DNA of 64,000 bases from the IMG/VR virus record IMGVR_UViG_3300007539_000009, positions 1 to 64,000 of that record; one strand, given 5' to 3'. The translations under genes were made by a program, and so were the position numbers. Positions 24,136-32,521 of this stretch are shown one piece after another. The notes under the pieces were generated by a model. The model did no database searches, had not been told where the DNA came from, and saw only the letters and a list, made by a program, of their open reading frames with translations. The DNA comes from a virus. The stretch's first letter is position 1, and every line of letters starts with the position of its first letter.

Positions 24136-25675
24136 GCTGACAGTGCGCGGAATGCTGCTAGCGCCAGTACCCCTGGCCAAGCGTTTGCGAGACGCCGGCC
24201 TGCTCCAGCAGGTCGGCCTCAAAGCTACGCCAGAGCAGTTCCGCCCCGAGGTCGATGCCGAAGGCAACCCCGTAGATACGTCGTTCAACTTGTGGCATAA
24301 GGTAGAGGGTGGACTTCTACTGCCTAAGTTTCACCACATCTGGACTGGGCGTGACACGCTCAACAGGTGGCTGAACGACGCTATGGCTGCTGGCGCCACA
24401 CTGCGCCAGCCGAACGAACACACCGAACACGACTGGGACTTCAAGTTCACACTGTACGAACCGCAAGAAAATGCGGTTCGTGAAGTCACGGCGCTGCTAC
24501 ACAAAGAGACCGGCGGCATCCTGAACGCCAAGTGCGGTAGCGGCAAGACCATCATGGCGATGGCTGTGGCTGAGCGCATGCGAGCTGGCCGCATCATCGT
24601 GCTAGTCGACCAGATCGACATCGCGAAGCAGTGGCAAGAGCGCATCGGCGACACGATCCCCGACATGCCTGTCAAGATTGTCAGGGGCAGCAAACTGGCG
24701 CGCGATATCGAGCTCAAGGAGCCGGGCGCGTTGATCATCGTTGCACAGACGCTGATGCGCACTCCGGAGCGGTTGAGTAAACCGCTGCAATGCGACCTGC
24801 TGATCGTAGACGAGGTGCACGTGTTCGCTGCACCTTCTTTCTACGCCAGCATGTGCCAGCTGGACTTCCGATGGAGCCTGGGCCTCAGCGCAACTATCGA
24901 CCGGCGTGACAGCATGGAGTGGGTGTTCAAAGCCCTACTCGGCACCACTGTTGTTGAGGCTAAAACTACTTCGATGCTGGCGCGGGTCAAGCAGGTCAAA
25001 GTGCCTGTGCCTATGCCGACAAAAGCGTCTTTCGGCACTGCGTGGTGCAAGCGCCATCACCGGATGACCTCGCACGCATCATGTGAGTTCACATGTGAGC
25101 ACTTCAAGGAGAGCTATCCCAACGAGTGCGGCGGCAAGCTGCCAATGAAGACTCAACGCTTCGTTGACTGGGGGCCGCCTGACACGCTTCACACTCTGCA
25201 GACCATCAGCAAGTACGACAAGTACAACCAGTGGTTAGCGACCGTAGTTGCAGGACTAGTCAAGAAGCGCCGTCAGGTGCTCGTACTGTCCAAGTACGTC
25301 AACCACCTTGTTGAGCTAGCTCTACGAACAGGCAAGATTGTCGGCGAAGACAAGTGCGGCCTCTATATCGGAAAAGCTCGAGCTGGTGTATCCCAAGCAG
25401 AGAGGCAAGAGGCTCTGCAGCGTCCGGTGACGTTTGCCACTTACGGCGTAGCGGAGAAGGCGCTGGACATACCGCACAAGGACGCGTTGGTGCTGGCGCT
25501 GCCTGTCAGCGACATACGCCAGGCTAAGGGCCGCGTCGAGCGGTACCTGCCTGGTAAGCCCGAACCCATAGTCATAGATCCTATTTTCCAACACCCCTCG
25601 AACCTGTACTACGGCTCGAAGAGCCGCAGGGACTTCTACAAGATGACCGGATCCCCCGTGGAGATTGTTGGATGA
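24086..25675 (+). CDS. SF2 DExH helicase with Cys-rich insertion, 529 aa
   Basis: Helicase of the UvsW/RecG-like DExH group, probably acting on branched DNA or R-loops. N-terminal domain of about 120 residues, then YEPQENAVREV (Q-like), Walker A NAKCGSGKT, VLVDQIDIAKQW (Ia), DEVH (motif II) and GLSATIDRRD (III). The second motor lobe has VLVLSKYVNHLVEL and TYGVAEKALDIP, with an arginine-finger region RQAKGRVER. Between the lobes lies a Cys/His cluster (WCKRHHRM, SCEFTCEH, NECGG), likely a zinc site and not part of the core fold. ATG 24086 overlaps the previous gene by 50 nt; ATG 24152 is possible but would trim the N-terminal domain. Confidence 0.85.
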   Translation: MTMTPQANRNSSTPSGELTVRGMLLAPVPLAKRLRDAGLLQQVGLKATPEQFRPEVDAEGNPVDTSFNLWHKVEGGLLLPKFHHIWTGRDTLNRWLNDAMAAGATLRQPNEHTEHDWDFKFTLYEPQENAVREVTALLHKETGGILNAKCGSGKTIMAMAVAERMRAGRIIVLVDQIDIAKQWQERIGDTIPDMPVKIVRGSKLARDIELKEPGALIIVAQTLMRTPERLSKPLQCDLLIVDEVHVFAAPSFYASMCQLDFRWSLGLSATIDRRDSMEWVFKALLGTTVVEAKTTSMLARVKQVKVPVPMPTKASFGTAWCKRHHRMTSHASCEFTCEHFKESYPNECGGKLPMKTQRFVDWGPPDTLHTLQTISKYDKYNQWLATVVAGLVKKRRQVLVLSKYVNHLVELALRTGKIVGEDKCGLYIGKARAGVSQAERQEALQRPVTFATYGVAEKALDIPHKDALVLALPVSDIRQAKGRVERYLPGKPEPIVIDPIFQHPSNLYYGSKSRRDFYKMTGSPVEIVG

Positions 25676-26313
25676 TCCGACCTGTAACTCTACACGTCAT
25701 GGCGTTTGTCGGAGAAGGCACAGGCTTTCAGAAGACCGAGCGCCAAATTCTCGATGACACCTACCGACTGCAGCTCCGAAACAAGATGAATCCTGACGCC
25801 ACCGTTGTTGTCACTGACGCACTCACGTTCTCTGGTGACGTGTACGGCCCCTACAGCAGCCACACCATCCACACGGTCCTGACCATTCCGCTGGCAGCAG
25901 CGGAGGTTGCCAAGTTCGAGGAGCTGACCGACCGCTACTACGAGATGGCTGGCTGGTGGATGCGGTCGGCCGCTAACCGGGTGTTCCAGTGGATGGAGCG
26001 GGATCCGCTGTTCGAGCTTGGCGACAAGCCGGCGGCTCCCAAGGTCGTGGCCGAAGCTAACGACGACACCGGCAAGGGTCCCAGTATCAGCATCACCAAC
26101 AACATCAAGGTGGGCCAGCATGTCCACGGCCCGTTCAGCTCGCGAGCCTTAGGCATCACCTTGACGAGCCCGGTCGCGGCTGACAAGCTGGGAGCCTTCG
26201 ACAAGATCGCGGACAAGGTGTTCGATCGGACACAGCTCTACTTGATGAAGCGCATGAACCTCGTGTTCACCGAAGGCGGCAAGGAGCCTATCTTCTCCGT
26301 AAGCACCAACTGA
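25672..26313 (+). CDS. Protein made of two homologous halves, 213 aa
   Basis: No known family recognised. By eye the two halves are related: VYGPYSSHTIHTVLTIPLA with a following helix, and VHGPFSSRALGITLTSPVA with a following helix. Each half ends in a hydrophobic-aromatic helix and a 'PLFEL / PIFSV' strand. The acidic, Pro-containing linker lies near residue 120. It is coupled by ATGA to the SF2 helicase gene and precedes the recombinase by 1 nt, suggesting a recombination accessory factor (mediator or ssDNA binder), which is inference. Confidence 0.65.
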   Translation: MIRPVTLHVMAFVGEGTGFQKTERQILDDTYRLQLRNKMNPDATVVVTDALTFSGDVYGPYSSHTIHTVLTIPLAAAEVAKFEELTDRYYEMAGWWMRSAANRVFQWMERDPLFELGDKPAAPKVVAEANDDTGKGPSISITNNIKVGQHVHGPFSSRALGITLTSPVAADKLGAFDKIADKVFDRTQLYLMKRMNLVFTEGGKEPIFSVSTN

Positions 26314-26314
26314 C

Positions 26315-27823
26315 ATGGCAAAGAAACGCGCCTCTAAGAAGGCATCCACACGTAAGTCCCTGAACCCTAAAGAAGCAAGCAAAGCTGCTGCTAGGACTCG
26401 ACGCCGCAGCGGCCGGGGAGCCCGTATCAGTGATGTGCTCGAGGGCAGCGTTAACACCAAGAGCGACAGCTTCCGTGCCACGGCCGTATTCTCTGAGTTC
26501 CGCAAGAACCTGATCTACACGGGTCAGATCGAGTGGGACCTGAACTTGCGGCCGGTGCACGGAACACGTCTTCAGCTGTCAGGTGACCAGCACAAGGGCA
26601 AGTCGCTGTTCGCGTACCGGATGATCGGCGCTGTTCAGCGCACATGCCGGCAGTGCTTCACGCCTATCATCCCGTTCCTCAACGAGGAGACAGGTGAGAT
26701 CGCTGAGACCTGTATGTGCGGCCAGTGCGACCGTGGCCGCGCTGTGCTGTTCGACATCGAGAAGGACTTCGACCCGGCTTGGGCAGCTGTATGGGGCGTG
26801 CTTCTGGGTGGTCGCTTGTCGATGGAAGACGAAGACGACGACTTTGAAGAGGTGGAAGACGGCCTGCGTGTCAGCCCGGACTCAACCTTTGCTATCTGCC
26901 GCGTCAAGACAGCAGAGCAGGCTGGCGAGATCTTGTCTTCGCTGATCCGTCAATCTGCGCTCGACATCGGTGTTATCGATTCAGTGGCCGCGATGCTGCC
27001 TAAGGAGATGCGCGACGGTAAAGCCCAGCCTGCCATGCTTGCTCGGGCCATGGGCCGCGTCATGTCGCAGCTCAACGCTGCTCAAACCGACAGCTGGATC
27101 GAAGAAGGCGTAGACCCGACGCTTCTGTACACCAATCAGCTTCGCACGGATATCAACACACCTAACCCTCGTGCGGACAATCGCGTCGAAGCTGGTGGCA
27201 GGGCAGTCGGGTACTCCAACATGCAAACGTACCGCATCAACACGCGGTACAACGAAGGCATCGACGGAGGCTTCAAGCGTGAGCACATCATCGCTGACAT
27301 GAACGTGACGCTGAAGAAGGACAAAACCGGCGGCGAGACTGGGCGCCAAGGTAGTGCGCGACTGTTCCTGCGCGATCACAAGCAGGGAAAGACGCAGTAC
27401 TACGCTGGCGACACAACAGAGAGCGCAAAGCTCTACGAGGTCATCAAGTACCTTGGTGAAGGCGATTCGACCACCGGCCGCAAGCCCGACCCTCGGTGGT
27501 TTGAAAAGGCGAAAGGCAAGTACTGCATGCTCGGTCGTAGCTTCTCGACTGTGGCAGACATCCACGGGTTCCTAGGCCGGGAGGATGTGCGGTTCATGCT
27601 ACGCCTTCCGATCCTGGCGCAGATGACAACGTCTGCTACTGCGCGTGCGCACTTGTCTGCACGCAACTACATGTACTCACCCTTTCTTCCGGAGACAGAC
27701 GTCATCTGGGAGCTCTTGCATGAAACGAAAGAACGCGTGGGAAAGGTTGACGCACGGGCACAAGTTGCCCGAAGAACAGCAGCCAAAGGCAAAGCCGGGG
27801 ACATCGACCTCGGAGACTTATAG
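26315..27823 (+). CDS. RecA/UvsX-like recombinase with Cys-cluster insertion, 502 aa
   Basis: Strand-exchange ATPase. Residues 1-38 are a lysine/arginine-rich tail (MAKKRASKKASTRKS). Walker A is SGDQHKGKS (89-97). Walker B is IGVIDSVAAMLP, followed by ARAMGRVMSQLNAAQ and NQLRTDIN, the loop/NQxR region typical of RecA-like proteins. Between Walker A and the rest lies an unusual cluster C111xxC114-x18-C133xCxxC138 followed by an acidic EDEDDDFEEVED stretch, probably a zinc ribbon inserted into the core. The C-terminus is acidic (DIDLGDL). It is longer than RecA or UvsX (about 350-390) because of these additions. Confidence 0.8.
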   Translation: MAKKRASKKASTRKSLNPKEASKAAARTRRRSGRGARISDVLEGSVNTKSDSFRATAVFSEFRKNLIYTGQIEWDLNLRPVHGTRLQLSGDQHKGKSLFAYRMIGAVQRTCRQCFTPIIPFLNEETGEIAETCMCGQCDRGRAVLFDIEKDFDPAWAAVWGVLLGGRLSMEDEDDDFEEVEDGLRVSPDSTFAICRVKTAEQAGEILSSLIRQSALDIGVIDSVAAMLPKEMRDGKAQPAMLARAMGRVMSQLNAAQTDSWIEEGVDPTLLYTNQLRTDINTPNPRADNRVEAGGRAVGYSNMQTYRINTRYNEGIDGGFKREHIIADMNVTLKKDKTGGETGRQGSARLFLRDHKQGKTQYYAGDTTESAKLYEVIKYLGEGDSTTGRKPDPRWFEKAKGKYCMLGRSFSTVADIHGFLGREDVRFMLRLPILAQMTTSATARAHLSARNYMYSPFLPETDVIWELLHETKERVGKVDARAQVARRTAAKGKAGDIDLGDL

Positions 27824-28316
27824 CCGCCGCGCGCACAAGAACCGCAAGACGGGTGAGGAGTACGAGAAGTTAGCCGAAGAATACTTCGGCTTGGTTCGTA
27901 CTCGTGGATCCGGCTCTGGGCGTCAGAAAGGTGACGCCTGGAGTCGGACCTGGTTCTTTGAGGCCAAGGCGACCTCCAAGGCGCACATGCGCGTGGAAGC
28001 TCAGTGGTGGCGCAAAGCGATCACACAAGCTGGCTGGATGCGTAAGCCACACGTAGCCCTGGGCATCCGCTTCGGGAAGCGGGAGATCGAAGGTCCTCTC
28101 GGCTTCGTGCTGATAGCAGCAGATATGCTGCCGCAGCTAGGGATCTCATCCATCAACTGGCGACCCGACGAGGTTGGAGTCACTGCTCGCGTGCGGCAGT
28201 TTGAGATAGCGACGTTCGCCGACGGTGTAGGCCACAACATCACGCTTGACCGAATGAAGCTCTCAGCGATCTCCGAACGCACCTTTCGACGAACTGTTTT
28301 GAACGAGATCCAATGA
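27720..28316 (+). CDS. PD-(D/E)XK nuclease, Holliday-junction-resolvase-like, 198 aa
   Basis: After a basic, polar N-terminus the core reads GEEYEKLAEEYFG, then RGSGSGRQKGDAW, then WFFEAKATS. This is the E...GD...ExK arrangement of Hjc/RecB-type endonucleases, with the catalytic Asp in KGDAW and the E-x-K in FEAKA. ATG 27720 has GGAG 7 nt upstream, although this places the first 34 codons inside the recombinase gene; the conserved core begins only downstream of the overlap. The neighbouring recombinase and second nuclease support a recombination role. Confidence 0.65.
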   Translation: MKRKNAWERLTHGHKLPEEQQPKAKPGTSTSETYSRRAHKNRKTGEEYEKLAEEYFGLVRTRGSGSGRQKGDAWSRTWFFEAKATSKAHMRVEAQWWRKAITQAGWMRKPHVALGIRFGKREIEGPLGFVLIAADMLPQLGISSINWRPDEVGVTARVRQFEIATFADGVGHNITLDRMKLSAISERTFRRTVLNEIQ

Positions 28317-28987
28317 AGTATGTAGCTGTCGCTGACTGCGAAAACATGCTCCCGTCTTCGACGCGGATAGACATGATGTACGCCCAATGCCGGTCCATGG
28401 CGGAAGAGCATGAAACTGCGATCGTGCAGATACTCGACAAGAAGCGCGTGCTGACGCTGCACTTCGATGGGACCAGCTTTACAGAAGGACCCAACCTGTC
28501 GGGCGATACTTACCAGTCAGCTGTTCGCGCCATGAACGCAGCACTTGAGCAGCTGCGTAGTCAGGGGCTTAAGCAGACAGCGGTTGTTCGCGTGATGTAC
28601 GACAACATCATTCGCGATGCGCTGAATGCGGTAGCTTGGGGCCCTAACAACGCCGTGTCCGCACTGCGCGAGCTCGTACAGCAACCGGAGGCGTACTACC
28701 GCGTCATCGTGCTGTGGGCGGCAGATGACAAATCACGGCCTCACTTGGTGTACCGCGACTACCGGCTGTTCTTGGACCCTACGTTTCCGGTGCCGTCAGT
28801 GTCGGAGGCGGAGGTGGACGCCGCCGTTCCGAAGATGATCGCAAAGCTGATACCTAGCTCATTGAAGATCGATCTACACGATCGAGCTATGCACTGGGAC
28901 GGATACAGCGAGGACAAGCGTAAGGTGCGGCCTGCTACTTGGCCGTTCACTGATGCACACGACGCCTTGATACAGAGTGACCGATGA
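28313..28987 (+). CDS. Hypothetical protein, 224 aa
   Basis: Unrecognised. Opens with a beta strand and acidic residues (MKYVAVADCENMLPS), contains a helical middle with GDTYQSAVRAMNAALEQL, and a WPF-containing C-terminus. The N-terminal AVADCEN might be part of a Rossmann-like or nuclease active site, but I see no complete motif. ATGA overlaps on both sides place it firmly between two nucleases in the recombination operon. Confidence 0.6.
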   Translation: MKYVAVADCENMLPSSTRIDMMYAQCRSMAEEHETAIVQILDKKRVLTLHFDGTSFTEGPNLSGDTYQSAVRAMNAALEQLRSQGLKQTAVVRVMYDNIIRDALNAVAWGPNNAVSALRELVQQPEAYYRVIVLWAADDKSRPHLVYRDYRLFLDPTFPVPSVSEAEVDAAVPKMIAKLIPSSLKIDLHDRAMHWDGYSEDKRKVRPATWPFTDAHDALIQSDR

Positions 28988-30033
28988 GTTTCATCACAGA
29001 TCTAGCCACTGTTGCTGCCGAGCTCAGCGGTCAGCAATCAGGCATTACCGAGAACAACGAGGTTCTGAAGCGGATTCGCGAGGGCGAGCACAAGGCGGCA
29101 AAACGCCCTGGGCGCGTCTCGAAGCGCTTCAATCCTAGCAAGCTGTTCTTCATGTGCCAGACCAAGGAGGTCTACCGGCGCTTGGAGGGGGTATGGGAGG
29201 ATCTGCCCCGAAGGACCCCTAAGCAGGTCAACGACGAGGTCGCGCTGAGTCAGCTAGGGCTGGCCGGATCTGCGATCCACGACGCGTTCCAGGACCGGGT
29301 GCTGGCTCCTATCTCTGGCCTGCTATGGGGTCTCTGGGTACACCGAGACACCGGCGACGTGGTAGGGCCGTGCTTCAACACAGAGCTTCCAGGGATGCCC
29401 CCGGAGGGCTCAGAGGAGTGGCACCAGGCCCTGGCCGAGAACTGGCGCTACCGTGAGCTGGCTGTCCGCATCGAGTCGCCGCTAGGCGAGAGCTACGCCA
29501 TCAGCGGCCGAATCGACGGTGTCGTCGCTGTGGAGGACCAGTGGGAGGTTCTGGAGATTAAGACCGTCAGTGACGACTACTTGCGCGGCCTGCGCCGCAA
29601 ACCCGGGCCTGAGGCTGGACAACTCCTGCTCGAGCCTGATCCCTTCATGGAGTTGCCCCGAACCAGGGACATCTTTCAGGCCAGGTTGTACGCTTCGATG
29701 TTGACACGAGCCCTAGAAACTGAGTTAGTATCAGGACTTGACGCGACAGCGTGCCGAGGAGTGACGATTCTCTACCTGTCACGTGACAACCCCGATGAGC
29801 GGCGGGCCTTCCACTTTCCTGTGGATACGCACGCGCTCACTCATCAAGAGCAACAGATCCAACTCATTCACCACCTGGTCTCTGACGGGACCCCCGAGCT
29901 TGCCATGAAGCGCTGCAAGAATCGCAGTAGCAGCCCGGCGCTCTTTTGCCCGTTCAAAGATCACTGCTTCCCGAAGAAGACTCGCGGAAAGAAACAACCC
30001 GATATTCAAGATGGCCAAGAAACGCTCGAGTAA
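28984..30033 (+). CDS. Cas4/RecB-like PD-(D/E)XK exonuclease with Fe-S cysteines, 349 aa
   Basis: The nuclease core reads SGRIDGVVAVEDQWEVLEIKT, giving the catalytic Asp and E-x-K. One cysteine near the N-terminus (LFFMCQTKE) and three at the C-terminus (RCKN, ALFCPF, DHCFP) match the split four-Cys arrangement of Cas4 and AddB-type nucleases that holds a 4Fe-4S cluster. The basic helix KRPGRVSKRFNPSKL precedes the first Cys as in relatives. Likely role: DNA end resection for recombination with the nearby RecA-like protein, or host DNA degradation. The start codon overlaps the previous stop (ATGA). Confidence 0.75.
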   Translation: MSFITDLATVAAELSGQQSGITENNEVLKRIREGEHKAAKRPGRVSKRFNPSKLFFMCQTKEVYRRLEGVWEDLPRRTPKQVNDEVALSQLGLAGSAIHDAFQDRVLAPISGLLWGLWVHRDTGDVVGPCFNTELPGMPPEGSEEWHQALAENWRYRELAVRIESPLGESYAISGRIDGVVAVEDQWEVLEIKTVSDDYLRGLRRKPGPEAGQLLLEPDPFMELPRTRDIFQARLYASMLTRALETELVSGLDATACRGVTILYLSRDNPDERRAFHFPVDTHALTHQEQQIQLIHHLVSDGTPELAMKRCKNRSSSPALFCPFKDHCFPKKTRGKKQPDIQDGQETLE

Positions 30034-31537
30034 GAAGACCGCCTCCCGCACCACTAAGAAGCGTGCATCCAAGAAGGCAACTACCCGCAAGGCCCAGCCC
30101 GGCAGCCTGGACGATGTGAAGTCCGAGGTAGCCCTCCTCAAGGAGGTCGAGTCTGCCGGCCGCGATCTGATCAACACCGATCACGGATCCAAAGGTCTGT
30201 TCGACCCCTCGGTTCGAGACGCCGTCACCCTCGAGAAGCGCGCTCGCGCGGTGAACGAGGAGCAGATGCGTCGAGCTCCCGAGATGGCGTTCATGCTCTA
30301 CGCACTGAACGCCTCGGGACGGGCGGCTGACAAGGGCTACCGGACCTTCGAGGAGTACTGTGAGCTGGAGCTGGAGATCAGCCCGGACAAGGCGAAGGCA
30401 CTCGCCCGATCGTGGGAGATCTTCGAGTTCCTGGGGCTGGATGCGAACATCACCATCCTCAACCGGATCAACTGGAACAAGCTCACAATGCTGCGGCCGC
30501 TCCTGCGGCACGAACTGCTGACAGCGGATAACGTGCACAAATGGCTGCCGTATCTTGAGAAGGGTGGTCAGCACTCGCTGCTGGGTAAGGACCTGAAGAA
30601 CCGGGTCAACCGCGCGCTCGACGACGCCGGCATCACGAAGGCGGATATCAAAGAAGCGCAGGAGATGCACCCGAAGAACATCAAGCTGCAGATACCTACT
30701 GCCCGGCTTGATGAGTTCGAGAAGTACATGCATGTCCTGGGCAAGCTCGATCCCAAGGGCTCAGCCGCGATCGGTACGACGCTGCTTAACTCGCTGGCAA
30801 CCACGATCATGACGATGCAGACAGACGACATTGACGGCGTCTCTCAGCAGACCCTGAGCGTGCTGCAGGCGAAGAACCTGATCGAGCAGGTAGTACCGGG
30901 AGCCCATATGGTGCTGGTAGCTCCGCAGGACGACGAGGGCGAGTACGACTACTCGAACCTGGGCGTGGTGCCTGCGCACCGCGCATTCCTTACCACGGAG
31001 AAGAAGCCGCGCCTGGTCATTGCTGTGGACGCGGAGGAGGCGTGTGAGGAGCTCGGCGTCGAAGAGGTCGTCGAAATCCCCTTGTCCCTCTCCAGCACGT
31101 ACACCGCGCAGCTGCGCGCAGCCACCCCGGCTGACGTGGAGGATGAAGACGAGGCCGAGGAGGCCGAGGAAGAAGTGACCGACATCGACGAGCTTCTGGA
31201 CTCAGTCGATGACGATGACGAGGAGGAGCCCGAAGAAGAGGAGGAGAGTGAGTCGGATGACGAAGAGGAAGGGATCGTCAACGACCGCGTCGAGGCAGGG
31301 CGGATCTCAGGAGATGATCGCCAAGCGGTGGTGAAAGGTATCATCGCGAAGTTCGTGGAGGCTGGATTCGACAAGAGCGAGTTCCAGCACCAAGTCGTCC
31401 AACGAAAGCAAGAATTGGTCGCCCAATACGCTGGAGAAGATGACGAGCGGTTCCTGATCTTCCAGGACCTGCTGAACTACCTGTACGACGAAGCTGATGC
31501 CGCAGGCATCGAACTGAACGAAGTGGTGCCCGCCTAA
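30011..31537 (+). CDS. Lysine-tailed protein with long acidic linker, 508 aa
   Basis: N-terminal 28 residues are a histone-H1-like basic tail (MAKKRSSKKTASRTTKK) close in style to that of the recombinase at 26315. A helical domain (about 30-370) has no recognised motif; GYRTFEEYCELELEISPDKAKALARSWEIF looks like a DNA-binding helical bundle as in chromosome-partition or 'Gam/KilA'-type phage proteins, but not convincingly. Residues 373-425 are almost entirely Asp/Glu. A small helical C-terminal domain follows. It may be a DNA-packaging, condensing or recombination-scaffold protein. It ends the main plus-strand operon at a terminator. Confidence 0.65.
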   Translation: MAKKRSSKKTASRTTKKRASKKATTRKAQPGSLDDVKSEVALLKEVESAGRDLINTDHGSKGLFDPSVRDAVTLEKRARAVNEEQMRRAPEMAFMLYALNASGRAADKGYRTFEEYCELELEISPDKAKALARSWEIFEFLGLDANITILNRINWNKLTMLRPLLRHELLTADNVHKWLPYLEKGGQHSLLGKDLKNRVNRALDDAGITKADIKEAQEMHPKNIKLQIPTARLDEFEKYMHVLGKLDPKGSAAIGTTLLNSLATTIMTMQTDDIDGVSQQTLSVLQAKNLIEQVVPGAHMVLVAPQDDEGEYDYSNLGVVPAHRAFLTTEKKPRLVIAVDAEEACEELGVEEVVEIPLSLSSTYTAQLRAATPADVEDEDEAEEAEEEVTDIDELLDSVDDDDEEEPEEEEESESDDEEEGIVNDRVEAGRISGDDRQAVVKGIIAKFVEAGFDKSEFQHQVVQRKQELVAQYAGEDDERFLIFQDLLNYLYDEADAAGIELNEVVPA

Positions 31538-31560
31538 TCGGGCTTCTGTTGCTGTTGAGG

Positions 31561-31592
31561 GGGCCCCGGCTTCGGCCGGGGTCTCCTCTTTT
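31561..31592 (+). terminator. Intrinsic terminator
   Basis: Stem CCCCGGC / GCCGGGG with a TTCG tetraloop is flanked by further pairing and followed by TCTCCTCTTTT. It ends the recombination operon at 31537. Confidence 0.85.
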
Positions 31593-31598
31593 ACAACC

Positions 31599-32003
31599 AT
31601 GAGCGACGAGATTACCAAGTTCTGGACCTTCGCGCCTGAGACCATCACGATCAGCGCGACCAACCCTATTGGGGCCGCCACAGTCACCGGCAGTTTCTAC
31701 TACATCGAGATCACGCCTCCAGGTCCCAGAGGGGGAGACCCGGACATGACGGTGCAGAATCCCCTAGGGACCAACCTAAACCTGACGATCCCTGCATCCT
31801 TCTTCGGTAGCAAGCTGGTCAAGGATATAAGTGGGCAGGACGTGATGAACAGGTTGCAGCAACTGTTCGGGGCAACTCCCTACCAGCACGTGCCGCCGGC
31901 ACCCAAGGATGTCGACCGTGTGCTCCACCACGTGCCCCCGAGCAAGCGTAGCGCGCTTTTGGACAAGCTCTATCCGAACCGGAGCAAGCCATCGAGCGAA
32001 TAG
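31599..32003 (+). CDS. Hypothetical protein, 134 aa
   Basis: Unrecognised. The N-terminal half is beta-rich (TITISATNPIGAATVTGSFYYIEI), and the C-terminal third is a basic helix-rich tail. ATG 31599 lies just after the terminator, within a T/A-rich stretch. Its final codons overlap the start of the RuvC-like gene. Confidence 0.6.
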   Translation: MSDEITKFWTFAPETITISATNPIGAATVTGSFYYIEITPPGPRGGDPDMTVQNPLGTNLNLTIPASFFGSKLVKDISGQDVMNRLQQLFGATPYQHVPPAPKDVDRVLHHVPPSKRSALLDKLYPNRSKPSSE

Positions 32004-32521
32004 TCGGCATCGACTGTGGCTCCGTGAAAGCCGGCGTTGGGGTCCTAGCTCCGGACCCTGACGTCGGATTTTGGCTGTCTTACGCAGAGCGGTTCGACAT
32101 GAAAGCCGGGCTTGTGTTCGAGGATCGTTTGGTATCGTTCGCTAAGCAGCTCGAGAGCTTCCTAGAAGAAGCGAACCCGACTCATGCGTTCATTGAGGAC
32201 GTCTGGTTCAATCCAGGAGTCCCTAACCTGCGGTCTATGACTCAGGTCGCAAAGGTGGTAGGCGTGGCCTCAGCCATCACCCGAAGACGGGACATCCCGG
32301 TTGTTCTGCTGAATGTCAAATCAGTTCGCCATATTCTAGGGGTGAAGGCTAATCGTGGCGATGTAGCCAAAAAGATAGTACGGAAGCAGATCAATAGGCG
32401 CTTTGAGGAGGACCTGGCGTTGCTGGGCTACCCCAAGGGGCTGCTGACTGCGCATCAGGACGTGGCCGATGCAATAGCCGTTGCGTGGGCCGGTACTAAA
32501 TGGAAAAGTACGGAGCAGTGA
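31991..32521 (+). CDS. RuvC-like Holliday-junction resolvase, probable non-AUG start
   Basis: RNase-H-fold nuclease with the RuvC signature: GIDCGSVKAGVGV (first Asp), HAFIEDVWF (Glu), and AHQDVADAIAVAWAG (final Asp pair). The family is usually 150-180 residues, as here. The only standard start in the frame after the stop at 31949 is GTG 32024, which would remove the catalytic Asp of GID. GGAG at 31981 is correctly spaced for ATC 31991 (GAG CGA ATA GTC GGC ATC GAC), so an AUC or AUA start, or a frameshift from the preceding gene, is inferred. Coordinates assume ATC 31991. Confidence 0.7.
   Translation: MERIVGIDCGSVKAGVGVLAPDPDVGFWLSYAERFDMKAGLVFEDRLVSFAKQLESFLEEANPTHAFIEDVWFNPGVPNLRSMTQVAKVVGVASAITRRRDIPVVLLNVKSVRHILGVKANRGDVAKKIVRKQINRRFEEDLALLGYPKGLLTAHQDVADAIAVAWAGTKWKSTEQ

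Noticed and set aside
28984-30033. Cas4-like nuclease as part of a CRISPR adaptation system
   Set aside because: No cas1/cas2 or repeat array is present; the neighbours are recombination genes, so a phage resection nuclease is the simpler reading.
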